This document shows, in pieces, positions 16,668 through 25,296 of a stretch of 64,000 nt of DNA. Positions within the stretch are counted from its first letter, which is position 1. The number at the start of each line of letters is the position of its first letter. A program made the translations under genes and the position numbers. The stretch comes from an uncultured Collinsella sp. (GTDB lineage Bacteria > Actinomycetota > Coriobacteriia > Coriobacteriales > Coriobacteriaceae). The DNA is taken from NCBI GenBank assembly GCA_902464565.1, contig CABQJV010000007.1:1-64000 (forward strand). The letters are read 5' to 3'. The notes below the pieces were generated by a model. That model ran no database searches. It was not told the origin of the DNA and saw only the letters and a program-made list of their open reading frames with translations.

Positions 16668-19385
16668 ATGGATACTGTCAGCAATTACACCGAAACGCTC
16701 GAAAAGACCGTCCGTGACCTTCTCGAGCGGCAGGAGGATCTGATCAGGACTGCCTTTACCGACCAGCTTACTGGGCTTGGCAACCGTGGCGGCTTTGCCC
16801 GTTCCCTCGAGGAGCTCTGGGAGCAGGACGCCCCCGTTACCATGGCGTTCATCGATATCGACAATCTCAAGCACTGCAACGACGTCTTTGGGCATGACGA
16901 GGGCAACCGCTATATCTTGCAGGTAAGTCTCTATCTTAAGCTGTATATGAAGGTGGGCGAAGCGGCGTTTCGCATAGGCGGCGACGAGTTTGCCATCCTA
17001 TCTACGATTGCAACCGAGGACGACCTCGCCGAACGTCTGAAACACTGCCGAACGGTTCTGCTCAAAAACAACGATTCCGAGATGCCCCGCTCGTTTAGCT
17101 ACGGAGTGTCACATGCCGACCCCGCCCTGGGCGAAGCTTCCAATCGCATGACGCTCGATGCCGACCATCGCATGTACGACTACAAGCTACGTCATGCCAT
17201 GCACCTCGATCGACGCAATATCACGCAAGTTCACGCCGACGACTTCGAAATAAGCGATCGTGTTTTTGACGCCTTTTCGATGCTCAACGAGGGCCGTTAT
17301 TTCTTTATCGAGAACTTGGACAAACATCGCACCCTTTGGTCACAAGGTGCCTTGCGCGATCTTGGCCTTCCCTCGGAGCACATAGACAACTGTCGCGATT
17401 ACTGGAAAACGCGCGTCCATCCCGACGACCTTGAGGCCTGCATCAACGACATCGACCAAGTCTACAACGGCACCAAGCACCGTCGCGTCATGCAGTATCG
17501 TGTGCGCAACGCCGTCGGAGACTACGTCCTTTGCCGTGCTCGCGGGTTTCGTATCGACGGCGACGGAAATGTCCCCTCGCTCTATGTCGGCGAGCTCGTC
17601 AACCACTCACTTGCCGAAACCGTCGACGCCGCCACAGGCCTCGGAACGCAGCGCATGCTGGCCAACGCCATCGACGCCTGCCGCCGCGATCGTTGCGAGA
17701 CGGGGCTTATAGCGGTGCGCGTTCGTGGCACGACAAAGCTCAACGAGCTCTACGGGGCCGAGGCTGTCGACAACATGCTTGCCGAATACGCAGGCCGCAT
17801 GCTGTCGATCACCCGCGGCAGGAGCCGGGTCTACCGTTCACGAAGCGTCCAGTTCGTCGTGCTCAGCAACGACCTAGACCACGAGGCATTCGAGCAACTG
17901 ACCCGCCACCTTAAAGAGGCCGTTTTCGCTCCTGTTCGAATCGCAGGCGACACCATTACTCCCGTCTGCCTTGTCGTCCCGGCCTTTTACGAGCACTTAA
18001 CCCATCAAGCGACCGCCGTTTTAGGCGAACTCGACCGTCGCCTTCGCACGGCCGGCGGGCTTGTTCCCAACGACAGCCTCCCCATACCCGAGGCTGAGCG
18101 CAAAAGCGCCATCGTCGAACGTATCGACTCGCTCACGGGCCTCTATCGACCCAGCGAGTTTATGCGGCGCGCCAACGCTTTTCTCGAGGCAAGACGCGAC
18201 GGTGCCTGGTGCATCGCCACGGTCGACATGGGCCACATGCGCCTGTTTAACGAATGGTATGGACAGGCCGAAGGCGACCGCCTGCTTGCCGATGTGGGCA
18301 CGGTCCTCAAGGACATCGAGAATGCCGGCATGGGCGTCGCAGGGTACTGGGGCCAAGATGACTTTTGCGTACTCATCCCCTTTAAGCACATCACCGTCCA
18401 TCAAATCTACAACCGCGTTCGCGAGGCAGTAGCCAGGCATGATGGCGGCGTAGGTTTTTGGCCGTCCATGGGCGTTTACCCCATCGATTCCAATGAGGAG
18501 ATCACCATCGATGCGCAGGCAAAGGCCATGTTTACCAATCGGCGCGCAAAAAACGACTTTAAGGAGCGCATTGCCATTTTTTGCCCCGAGGAGTACAAGC
18601 GCGAAATCGTGTTCAACCGCACGCTGACCGAATTCCAGTACGCGCTGTCAAATGGTCGCATCACGTACTATCTTCAGCCCCAGGTCGATATGGAAACCGG
18701 CGAGATTATTGGCGCCGAAGCACTCACCCGCTGGATTGATAAGGACGGCTCTCTTATTTCGCCCGCAACGTTTATCCCCGCACTCGAGGAAAGCGGCTTT
18801 GTAGTGACGCTCGACAAATATGTTTGGCAGGGCGTCGCTATGTGGCTCCGCGAGCGCCTCAATCGAGGACTTCGCGTGGTTCCGATTTCCCTCAATGTGT
18901 CGCGCGTAGACATTCTTGCCTGCGATGTCGCCGAGCATATGGGGTCGCTCGCCGCCCAGTACAACCTGCCGCCCGAACTCATGCATATCGAGATCACCGA
19001 GACCGCCTATACCGGAGAGTCCGAGGCCGTGGATAAGCTGACCGCGGATCTGCACACCCGTGGCTTCTCGACCTACATGGACGATTTTGGCACCGGCCAG
19101 TCCACGCTCGCGATGCTCAAGAACGTCAACGTCGACGTCATCAAGCTCGACCGCACCTTTGTGCCCACCGACCGCGATCAAGGCCGCAGCACGCAAATCA
19201 TTTCATCGATGCTCGAAATGGCGCAGTCGCTCCATCTGCCCGTCGTGGTCGAAGGCGTCGAGACAAATGAGCAGGCGAACATGCTACGACAAATGGGCGC
19301 CCGCTACGCTCAGGGCTTCCTCTACTACCGCCCCATGCAGGCGAAGGATTTTGAGGCATTGCTCGATGGCGGCAATAACAACTGA
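16668..19385 (+). CDS. three-GGDEF / EAL cyclic-di-GMP protein
   Basis: 905 residues, cytoplasmic. Domain order: intact GGDEF (RIGGDEF at about 102-108, preceded by DQLTGLGNR); PAS-like fold (about 200-310); a degenerate GGDEF (TGLGTQRM to RSVQFVVLS); a second degenerate GGDEF (SLTGLYR to GQDDF near 562-566); then an EAL phosphodiesterase domain (EALTRW near 684, DDFGTG near 805, KLDR, VVEGVET) whose catalytic residues look complete. It can therefore both make and break c-di-GMP in principle. No transmembrane segment. Ribosome binding site weak (AGAAAG). Shares domain layout and sequence with the next gene. Confidence 0.92.
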   Translation: MDTVSNYTETLEKTVRDLLERQEDLIRTAFTDQLTGLGNRGGFARSLEELWEQDAPVTMAFIDIDNLKHCNDVFGHDEGNRYILQVSLYLKLYMKVGEAAFRIGGDEFAILSTIATEDDLAERLKHCRTVLLKNNDSEMPRSFSYGVSHADPALGEASNRMTLDADHRMYDYKLRHAMHLDRRNITQVHADDFEISDRVFDAFSMLNEGRYFFIENLDKHRTLWSQGALRDLGLPSEHIDNCRDYWKTRVHPDDLEACINDIDQVYNGTKHRRVMQYRVRNAVGDYVLCRARGFRIDGDGNVPSLYVGELVNHSLAETVDAATGLGTQRMLANAIDACRRDRCETGLIAVRVRGTTKLNELYGAEAVDNMLAEYAGRMLSITRGRSRVYRSRSVQFVVLSNDLDHEAFEQLTRHLKEAVFAPVRIAGDTITPVCLVVPAFYEHLTHQATAVLGELDRRLRTAGGLVPNDSLPIPEAERKSAIVERIDSLTGLYRPSEFMRRANAFLEARRDGAWCIATVDMGHMRLFNEWYGQAEGDRLLADVGTVLKDIENAGMGVAGYWGQDDFCVLIPFKHITVHQIYNRVREAVARHDGGVGFWPSMGVYPIDSNEEITIDAQAKAMFTNRRAKNDFKERIAIFCPEEYKREIVFNRTLTEFQYALSNGRITYYLQPQVDMETGEIIGAEALTRWIDKDGSLISPATFIPALEESGFVVTLDKYVWQGVAMWLRERLNRGLRVVPISLNVSRVDILACDVAEHMGSLAAQYNLPPELMHIEITETAYTGESEAVDKLTADLHTRGFSTYMDDFGTGQSTLAMLKNVNVDVIKLDRTFVPTDRDQGRSTQIISSMLEMAQSLHLPVVVEGVETNEQANMLRQMGARYAQGFLYYRPMQAKDFEALLDGGNNN

Positions 19386-19443
19386 TACGCTCGCGCGCAA
19401 AACGCCACCGTCGAAGGGGATATTTGTCTCCATTAGCTAACTT

Positions 19444-19474
19444 ATATCCCCAATTCAAACCGAATTGGGGATAT
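19444..19474. repeat. 13-bp inverted repeat before the second GGDEF gene
   Basis: ATATCCCCAATTC / GAATTGGGGATAT with a 5-nt loop, 39 nt upstream of the next start. It lacks a T tract, so an operator or mRNA hairpin is as likely as a terminator. Confidence 0.5.
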
Positions 19475-19512
19475 GATACAAACCGTTGTTCCGCCCAAGG
19501 AGGTTATCCATC

Positions 19513-21042
19513 ATGAACGAGTCGTATCGCCTGGGCGAGCAATCGATTATTGCCTATCTTCAGCGACTTGCGAACGGCGTCTCGACCGCCGAACTCGATG
19601 TTGCCGCGCTGCCTGCTGGGCTACGCGCCGTTGGCGAGCAACTGCAAAAGACGCATGCCATCCTGCAACAAGAGCGCCAGCTGCTTGAGCGCAACGCCTA
19701 TATCGATCCGCTCACCAACTTGGGCAACCGCAACGGATTCGACCGTCACGTCGAGCAACTCTGGCGCAAAGGCGACCCCTTCACCTGCGCCTATATTGAC
19801 ATCGACCATCTCAAGCATTGCAATGATAGGTTTGGCCACGCCGAAGGCAATCGCTATATTCTGAGCATCTGCCGCACGCTCTCCGAAACCATGGAGCACG
19901 ATGAGATGCTGTTCCGTATCGGTGGAGACGAGTTTGTGCTCATCTCGCTCTCCGCAAACGAGATTGAACTCGAGCAGCGCTTGGAGCAGGTACGTACCAG
20001 GCTGATCGAGGCGAGCTCAGGTGGCAAGGCGCCCATGATCGGCAGCTTTAGCTTTGGCTGCTCGCGCGTCGATCCACTTGCTGGCGACACGCGTCGCCAG
20101 ATGACAATGGATGCCGATCGCAAGATGTATCGCTATAAGCTTATGCATCGTGTGCAGCAACCGAAAGACGATGACGCGCCGCAACGCCCAATCGTCGATC
20201 AGCTTCCCTGCAACGACCGGGTGTTCCAAGCGATCTCCATGAGCTCCGAGACGCGCTATCCGTTTATCCTCAATCTCGATACGGGAGAATCGCAATGGTC
20301 GGTTAACGCCGTGCGCGATTTTGACCTGCCCTCCCAGCACCCTTTTAACTCACTCGACATGTGGCTCGCCCGTGTTCATCCCGAGGACCGCGACAACGTA
20401 CGTGCCGAACTCGACATGGTGATAAACGGCACGTGGCACTTCCACTACATGCAGTATCGCGTAATGGATGCCACCGGAAAATACGTGCTTTGCGACTGCA
20501 CGGGCTACCGCTTGGACGGCACCGATACCGAGCCCGGCATGTATGTGGGCATTATCATCAACCGAAGCTTGGCAGATACGACCGATTCCGTGACCGGCTT
20601 GGGCGATATTCACGCCCTGGTCAACGCCATTGGCGAAATGCGTCGCGTGGCGCGCAAGGCGGGGTTGATCGCCATTAAAATCGATGATATCGCTCAGGTC
20701 AATGCCCGTTTTGGCTTTGATGCGGGCGACCGTGTTTTGGCAGAATGTGCCGCCTGTCTGATGGAATGCTCGCGCGGTAAGGGTCGTATGTTCCGCTCGA
20801 CGGGGCCGATGTTCGTGGCGCTTTTCGACGACTTTGATCCCGAAGAAACCGATGCGATTGCAGAGGAAATCGAGCGGTTCCTGGGTTCGCCCGTGCTCTT
20901 TGGCCCATTTGAATATCAGCCGCCCATTCGCGTGGCCACGCTCCATCTGGACGGCGTCGACCGTCAGCCCGTTTCGATTTTGAACGAGCTCAAAGCGTTG
21001 CTCGGGAAAGCCGTGCAGGTGCCAGGTACCAAACTGGATTAG
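19513..21042 (+). CDS. diguanylate cyclase with tandem GGDEF domains
   Basis: 509 residues. An intact GGDEF domain (DPLTNLGNR to RIGGDEF near 135-141), a PAS-like middle part (SSETRYPFILNLDTGESQWS), and a degenerate second GGDEF (TGLGDIH to RSTGPMFVAL) without the active site. It corresponds to the first two-thirds of the gene before it and is probably a tandem duplicate lacking the EAL part. ATG 19513 is chosen because AAGGAGG lies 9 nt upstream. Confidence 0.9.
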   Translation: MNESYRLGEQSIIAYLQRLANGVSTAELDVAALPAGLRAVGEQLQKTHAILQQERQLLERNAYIDPLTNLGNRNGFDRHVEQLWRKGDPFTCAYIDIDHLKHCNDRFGHAEGNRYILSICRTLSETMEHDEMLFRIGGDEFVLISLSANEIELEQRLEQVRTRLIEASSGGKAPMIGSFSFGCSRVDPLAGDTRRQMTMDADRKMYRYKLMHRVQQPKDDDAPQRPIVDQLPCNDRVFQAISMSSETRYPFILNLDTGESQWSVNAVRDFDLPSQHPFNSLDMWLARVHPEDRDNVRAELDMVINGTWHFHYMQYRVMDATGKYVLCDCTGYRLDGTDTEPGMYVGIIINRSLADTTDSVTGLGDIHALVNAIGEMRRVARKAGLIAIKIDDIAQVNARFGFDAGDRVLAECAACLMECSRGKGRMFRSTGPMFVALFDDFDPEETDAIAEEIERFLGSPVLFGPFEYQPPIRVATLHLDGVDRQPVSILNELKALLGKAVQVPGTKLD

Positions 21043-21116
21043 CACCGCGCCCACACCGCCTCCCCCATCGTGCGATAATCCTCTGCAGAAGTCACCGACA
21101 GCAGAGGGAGTTTGTG

Positions 21117-21740
21117 ATGAAGGTTCTTTTGGTCAATGGCAGCCCCAAGGCAAACGGCAACACCGCCCGCGCACTCGCCGAGGTCGCCGAGCAGCTCAAC
21201 GCCGAAGGCATTGATACCGAGGTGTTTCAGCTGGGCGCCAAGCCCATTCGCGACTGCATCGGCTGTGGTCAGTGCGGCAAGCTTGGCGGGCGCTGCACCT
21301 TTGACGATGACGTGGTGAACGAGCTCATCGCTGCCGCCGAGCAGGCAGACGGCTTTGTCTTTGGCTCGCCCGTCTACTATGCGCACCCCAGCGGCCGCAT
21401 CCTTTCGGCCCTCGATCGCACCTTCTATGCCGGCAGCAAGGCCTTTTCGCACAAGCCGGGCGCTGCCGTCGCCGTCGCCCGTCGCGGCGGCACGTCGACC
21501 ACCTTCGATGTGCTCAACAAGTACTTCACCATCAACCAGATGCCCGTGGTTGCCTCCACGTACTGGAACAACGTGTTTGGCCGCGTGCCCGGCGACGCCG
21601 ATGGGGATGCCGAGGGCCTTGCCACCATGCGAAACATCGGTAAGAACATGGCTTGGCTCCTACGCTGCATCGAGGCAGGCCATGCCGCCGGTATCAACGC
21701 GCCCGAGGCAGATCGCGCAACGACCAACTTCATCAGGTAG
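21117..21740 (+). CDS. flavodoxin-like NADPH-dependent FMN reductase family protein
   Basis: 207 residues of the WrbA/FMN-reductase group: FMN phosphate loop NGSPKANGNTA at the N-terminus, the cysteine-rich CIGCGQC...GRC, and GSPVYYAHPSGR. Such proteins reduce quinones, nitro groups or serve iron-sulfur flavoproteins. GTG ATG occur side by side; ATG 21117 has GAGGGAG at 6 nt. Eleven nucleotides before the next gene, so probably co-transcribed. Confidence 0.88.
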   Translation: MKVLLVNGSPKANGNTARALAEVAEQLNAEGIDTEVFQLGAKPIRDCIGCGQCGKLGGRCTFDDDVVNELIAAAEQADGFVFGSPVYYAHPSGRILSALDRTFYAGSKAFSHKPGAAVAVARRGGTSTTFDVLNKYFTINQMPVVASTYWNNVFGRVPGDADGDAEGLATMRNIGKNMAWLLRCIEAGHAAGINAPEADRATTNFIR

Positions 21741-21751
21741 AACGGCGGAAC

Positions 21752-22093
21752 ATGAATATCCAGATTTTTGGCACCAAGAAGTCCTTCGATACCAAGAAAG
21801 CCCAGCGCTATTTTAAGGAGCGCCGCATTAAGGTGCAGTTTATCGACCTTAAGGAAAAGGAGATGAGCAAGGGCGAGCTCACGAGCGTGATGCAGGCGGT
21901 CGGCGGCATCGACAAGCTGCTCAACCCCAAGGCCAAGGACGAGGAGATGCTCGCACTCATCCAGCACCTCACCCCTAGCCAGCGCTTCGACAAGTTGCTC
22001 GAGAACCAGCAGGTTCTAGCCGAGCCCATCGTGCGCAACGGCAAAAAGGCCACCGTCGGTTATTGCCCCGATGTATGGGGAGCCTGGGAGTAG
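21752..22093 (+). CDS. ArsC/Spx-fold protein without the catalytic cysteine
   Basis: 113 residues with the thioredoxin-like ArsC/YffB fold: FGTKKSFDTKKAQRYF at the N-terminus and LAEPIVRNGKKATVGY near the end. In arsenate reductase and Spx the first loop carries CxxC or C; here it reads KSFD, so no arsenate reduction by the standard route is expected. Co-transcribed with the flavodoxin gene upstream, hinting at a redox role. Known in the family as uncharacterised arsenate-reductase-like proteins. Confidence 0.85.
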   Translation: MNIQIFGTKKSFDTKKAQRYFKERRIKVQFIDLKEKEMSKGELTSVMQAVGGIDKLLNPKAKDEEMLALIQHLTPSQRFDKLLENQQVLAEPIVRNGKKATVGYCPDVWGAWE

Positions 22094-22179
22094 CCTGTGT
22101 TATTTGCCAGCGCGTGGGTATAAGAGCATGCGTTTGGCATAAGATTCAACTGTAAGCCAAGTCTAACAAAGGAGGGCAC

Positions 22180-23310
22180 ATGCCCAACAAACCCGTGAAG
22201 ATTATCATGCTTACCGGATACCTCGGTGCCGGCAAGACCACGCTGCTCAACCACATCCTCGCTAACGACGGCGGCATCCGCGCCGCCGTGATCGTCAACG
22301 ATATCGGCGAGATCAACGTCGACGCCAGCCTTATCGCCGACGGCGGCCTTTCCGAGACCGACGACCTCATCCCGCTCACCAACGGCTGCATCTGCTGCAC
22401 GCTTTCGGATGACCTGGCCAACCAGCTGCAGGGCATCGCCGATTCGGGCAACTTCGATTACATCATCATCGAGGCATCGGGTATTTGCGAGCCTATCCCC
22501 ATCGCCTACACCATCTCGAGCTTCTGCGACGAGGCCAAGGTGGGCGGCGAGCCTAAGCTCGCGCTCGACAACATCGTGGCCGTGGTCGATTGTGCTCGCA
22601 TGTACGACGAGTTCAACGGCGGCCGCGACCTACTGGCAGAGGATATCGACGAGGACGACATCGAGAGCCTGCTCATCCAGCAGATTGAATTCTGCTCCAC
22701 GCTGATCCTCAACAAGACCGATACCGTGACGCCTGAGCAGATTGCCGAGCTCAAGGCTATCGTGCGCAGTCTGCAGAAGGACGCCGTAATCGTCGAGGCT
22801 CAAAACGGTGAGGTCCCCATGGAGGAGCTGCTCGATACCGGCCGTTTCGACTTTATGCGCGCCTACAACTCCGCCGCCTGGATCGAGGCCATGGAGCATC
22901 CCGAGGAGCACGACGACCCCGAGGTGCTCGAGTACGACATCGAGACCTTTGTGTACTCGCGCCGCAAGCCGTTTGACCTGCAGAAGTTTACCGATTTTGT
23001 TGAGCAGGAGTGGCCCGACGAGGTCATCCGCGTCAAGGGTCCGCTGTGGCAGACCGGCGATCCGGACATGTGCTACATGTTTGAGCAGGCCGGCCACCAG
23101 ATGCGCCTGATGGAGAACGGCCTGTTTGTCGATTCGGCGCCCGAGGGCGAGAAGCAGAAGATCATCGACGAGAACCCCGAGATCATGCAGATTTGGGACG
23201 ACGAGACGGGCGACCGCATGACGAGCCTGTGCATCATCGGCCGTCACATGGACAAGGATGCGCTCATCGCCTCCCTCGATGCCTGTCTGACCGACTGGCA
23301 CCGCGCCTAG
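22180..23310 (+). CDS. CobW/COG0523 family metallochaperone GTPase
   Basis: 376 residues. Walker A GYLGAGKTTLLNH near residues 13-25, metal site CxCC (NGCICCTL), NKTD for guanine, and a C-terminal CobW_C domain (VLEYDIETFVYSRRKPF). These GTPases deliver Zn2+ or other metals to client enzymes. Ribosome binding site AAAGGAGG. TTGGC and GCCAA half-sites flank the promoter (about 22135-22160), but this is not a clear Zur box. Closed by a strong terminator-like repeat. Confidence 0.9.
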   Translation: MPNKPVKIIMLTGYLGAGKTTLLNHILANDGGIRAAVIVNDIGEINVDASLIADGGLSETDDLIPLTNGCICCTLSDDLANQLQGIADSGNFDYIIIEASGICEPIPIAYTISSFCDEAKVGGEPKLALDNIVAVVDCARMYDEFNGGRDLLAEDIDEDDIESLLIQQIEFCSTLILNKTDTVTPEQIAELKAIVRSLQKDAVIVEAQNGEVPMEELLDTGRFDFMRAYNSAAWIEAMEHPEEHDDPEVLEYDIETFVYSRRKPFDLQKFTDFVEQEWPDEVIRVKGPLWQTGDPDMCYMFEQAGHQMRLMENGLFVDSAPEGEKQKIIDENPEIMQIWDDETGDRMTSLCIIGRHMDKDALIASLDACLTDWHRA

Positions 23311-23350
23311 GTTTATCCAAGCGGGTATTTTTCCGCCTACGTAACCGCCA

Positions 23351-23390
23351 AACCACCACGAAGGTGCCTGTCCCCTTCGTGGTGGTTTTT
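23351..23390. repeat. CTGTCC-loop hairpin, copy 2 (terminator-like)
   Basis: 14-bp perfect stem AACCACCACGAAGG / CCTTCGTGGTGGTT, loop TGCCTGTC, then TTTT. Likely terminates the CobW gene while belonging to the dispersed family. Confidence 0.8.
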
Positions 23391-23411
23391 CGTTCTGAGC
23401 CAAGGAGATTC

Positions 23412-24011
23412 ATGTTCAACATCGTGCTGTATGCGCCCGAGATTCCGGCCAATACGGGCAATATCGGCCGCACCTGCGTGGTTACCGGCGCCCGCCTGCA
23501 TCTGGTGGAGCCGCTGGGCTTTTCGCTCGACGACAAGACGGTGCGTCGCGCCGGCCTGGGCTACTGGCAAAACTTGGACGTGACGACCTATGCCGACTGG
23601 GAGGATTTCCTTGCGCGCAATGACCTCTCCCCCGCCGACGAGCGCCTACATCTGCTGACCAAAAAGGCACTCCGCACCTATGCACAAAGCACCTACCGCG
23701 ACGGTGACTATTTGGTCTTTGGCAGCGAGAGCTCGGGCATTCCCGAGCCACTGCTTGCCGCAGCGCCCGAGCGCTGCGAGCGCATCCCGATGCTGCGCGA
23801 TTGCGACTCACTCGATAACGCCGAGGCTTGGGAAGCTCACGAGGAATCGTTGGGACATACCGAGGACAGCCACGAGGCCATCCTTCAACAGGACATCTGC
23901 GGCAACTTCATCAATCCGGACGACTACCGCATCAGCGCACTCAACCTCTCCAACAGCGCCGCCATCGTCCTCTACGAAGCCCTGCGCCAAACAGGCTTTC
24001 CGGGAATGTGA
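23412..24011 (+). CDS. trmL: tRNA (cytidine/uridine-34 2'-O)-methyltransferase
   Basis: 199-residue SPOUT-class enzyme that methylates the wobble ribose of tRNA-Leu. Motifs: PANTGNIGRTC, GSESSGIPE and LNLSNSAAIVLYEALRQ (the trefoil knot). Compared with E. coli TrmL (157 residues) there is an extra stretch of about 27 residues (EAWEAHEESLGHTEDSHEAI) before the last motif. Start ATG 23412 has AAGGAG upstream. The stop TGA is part of a hairpin repeat. Confidence 0.93.
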   Translation: MFNIVLYAPEIPANTGNIGRTCVVTGARLHLVEPLGFSLDDKTVRRAGLGYWQNLDVTTYADWEDFLARNDLSPADERLHLLTKKALRTYAQSTYRDGDYLVFGSESSGIPEPLLAAAPERCERIPMLRDCDSLDNAEAWEAHEESLGHTEDSHEAILQQDICGNFINPDDYRISALNLSNSAAIVLYEALRQTGFPGM

Positions 24012-24037
24012 CAAAGGAACTGTCCCTTTGTCACATT
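24005..24037. repeat. CTGTCC-loop hairpin, copy 3
   Basis: Perfect 13-bp stem AATGTGACAAAGG / CCTTTGTCACATT with loop AACTGTC. Its ATGTGA supplies the last Met codon and stop of trmL. Confidence 0.85.
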
Positions 24038-24155
24038 CAAGCGCCACGCCGACGGCACACACGCCTAATTGATGCTCTAGATAAAGAGCCATCACTTTTA
24101 ATCAGAATTAACTAAAGTAAAATGAAGTTAAACGGCGGTGTGAAAGGAGAGCCTT

Positions 24156-25256
24156 GTGAAATATCTCGAGAACCCGTTTACCCCCAGTTTTGGTGAGGTT
24201 CCTGCCCATCTCGCTGGCAGACAACAGATTATTCGGGATTTGGACCGTGCCTTTTTGAGCCAGCGCAGGCGCCCGGAATTGACCTCGATCTTCTCAGGCG
24301 CGCGTGGAACCGGTAAAACCGCTCTCATGTCGTCGCTCGCGACAAGGGCGGAATCCCACGGCTGGATAGCCGTAAAGACGACCGCGCTCCCGGGAATGCT
24401 TGAGGAAATCGAGTTCGGTGCGAAACGTGCCGCAGCACATCTCATCGACCCGTCCAGCCACTTCGAAGTCACCAGTCTCGGAATTGCACCGCTCGGCAGC
24501 ATCGAGGTCAATCGCGTTCACGATGCCTCAACCTGGCGTTATCGCATGAGCGACATCATCGACCAGCTCAACGAGGCGGGCACCGGTCTGCTCGTCACGG
24601 TTGACGAGGTGGACCCGACACTCGACGAGATGATTCAGCTCGCAGCGACGTATCAGCACTTTGTGACCGATGGGAAACGCGTCGCCCTGCTCATGGCGGG
24701 ACTTCCCAACAACGTATCGACGCTACTGAACCACAAGACGGTCTCGTTCCTTCGCCGCGCCCAACAATATCATCTGGGTCGCATTGCCGACTATGACGTG
24801 CGCGAGGCCTTGATTCGCACAATTCAGGAAAACGATCGCCTGGCAGATGCTGAGGGAATCGATAGAGCCGTTCGCTCGATCTCTGGTTTTCCCTTCCTAT
24901 TGCAACTCGTAGGCTACCGTGCCTGGGATCTCACAAGCGATTCGAAGGAAATCTCGTCGCGCGACTTTGACCTGGGAATCAAAATCGCGCGCGACGAGAT
25001 GGACGACCGAATCCTCGCGGCAACCTATCGGGAACTCACTGCAGAGGACAAGCGATTCCTCATCGCCATGCTCGATGACGAGGAAGAGTCCACCACCGCC
25101 GACCTTGTCGAGCGCCTTAAGCGTTCGCCGCAGCAGGTCTCCCGCTACCGACGCCGCATGATAGATGCCGGCATCATCGGGGAACGAGGACGAGGGCTCG
25201 TCGCATTTGAATTGCCATTCTTCCGCGACTATCTCGCGGCTCAATGCGTGAAATAG
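24156..25256 (+). CDS. AAA family ATPase with C-terminal winged helix (paralog A)
   Basis: 366 residues. Walker A GARGTGKT at 48-55, Walker B LLVTVDEVD near 145-152, an arginine-rich FLRRAQQYHLG sensor segment, and a C-terminal winged-helix-like region (STTADLVERLKRSPQQVSRYRRRM) that probably binds DNA. The build resembles Orc1/Cdc6- and ATP-dependent regulator-type AAA proteins; function unknown. GTG start with AAAGGAG at 6 nt. It converges on uvrA2, on whose other side lies a related ATPase (27803-28921). Confidence 0.8.
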   Translation: MKYLENPFTPSFGEVPAHLAGRQQIIRDLDRAFLSQRRRPELTSIFSGARGTGKTALMSSLATRAESHGWIAVKTTALPGMLEEIEFGAKRAAAHLIDPSSHFEVTSLGIAPLGSIEVNRVHDASTWRYRMSDIIDQLNEAGTGLLVTVDEVDPTLDEMIQLAATYQHFVTDGKRVALLMAGLPNNVSTLLNHKTVSFLRRAQQYHLGRIADYDVREALIRTIQENDRLADAEGIDRAVRSISGFPFLLQLVGYRAWDLTSDSKEISSRDFDLGIKIARDEMDDRILAATYRELTAEDKRFLIAMLDDEEESTTADLVERLKRSPQQVSRYRRRMIDAGIIGERGRGLVAFELPFFRDYLAAQCVK

Positions 25257-25260
25257 GCAT

Positions 25261-25295
25261 CAATGAGGCAAAGAGGCTGTCCCTTTGCCTCATTG
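25261..25295. repeat. CTGTCC-loop hairpin, copy 4
   Basis: 13-bp perfect stem CAATGAGGCAAAG / CTTTGCCTCATTG with loop AGGCTGTCC, filling the 40-bp gap between the convergent ATPase A and uvrA2 genes; likely bidirectional terminator. Confidence 0.85.
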
Positions 25296-25296
25296 T

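Noticed and set aside
15..21751. GGTAGAACGGCGGAAC occurring at 15-30 and 21736-21751
   Set aside because: One shared 16-mer is about what chance allows in 64 kb, and contexts differ (hairpin versus gene junction).
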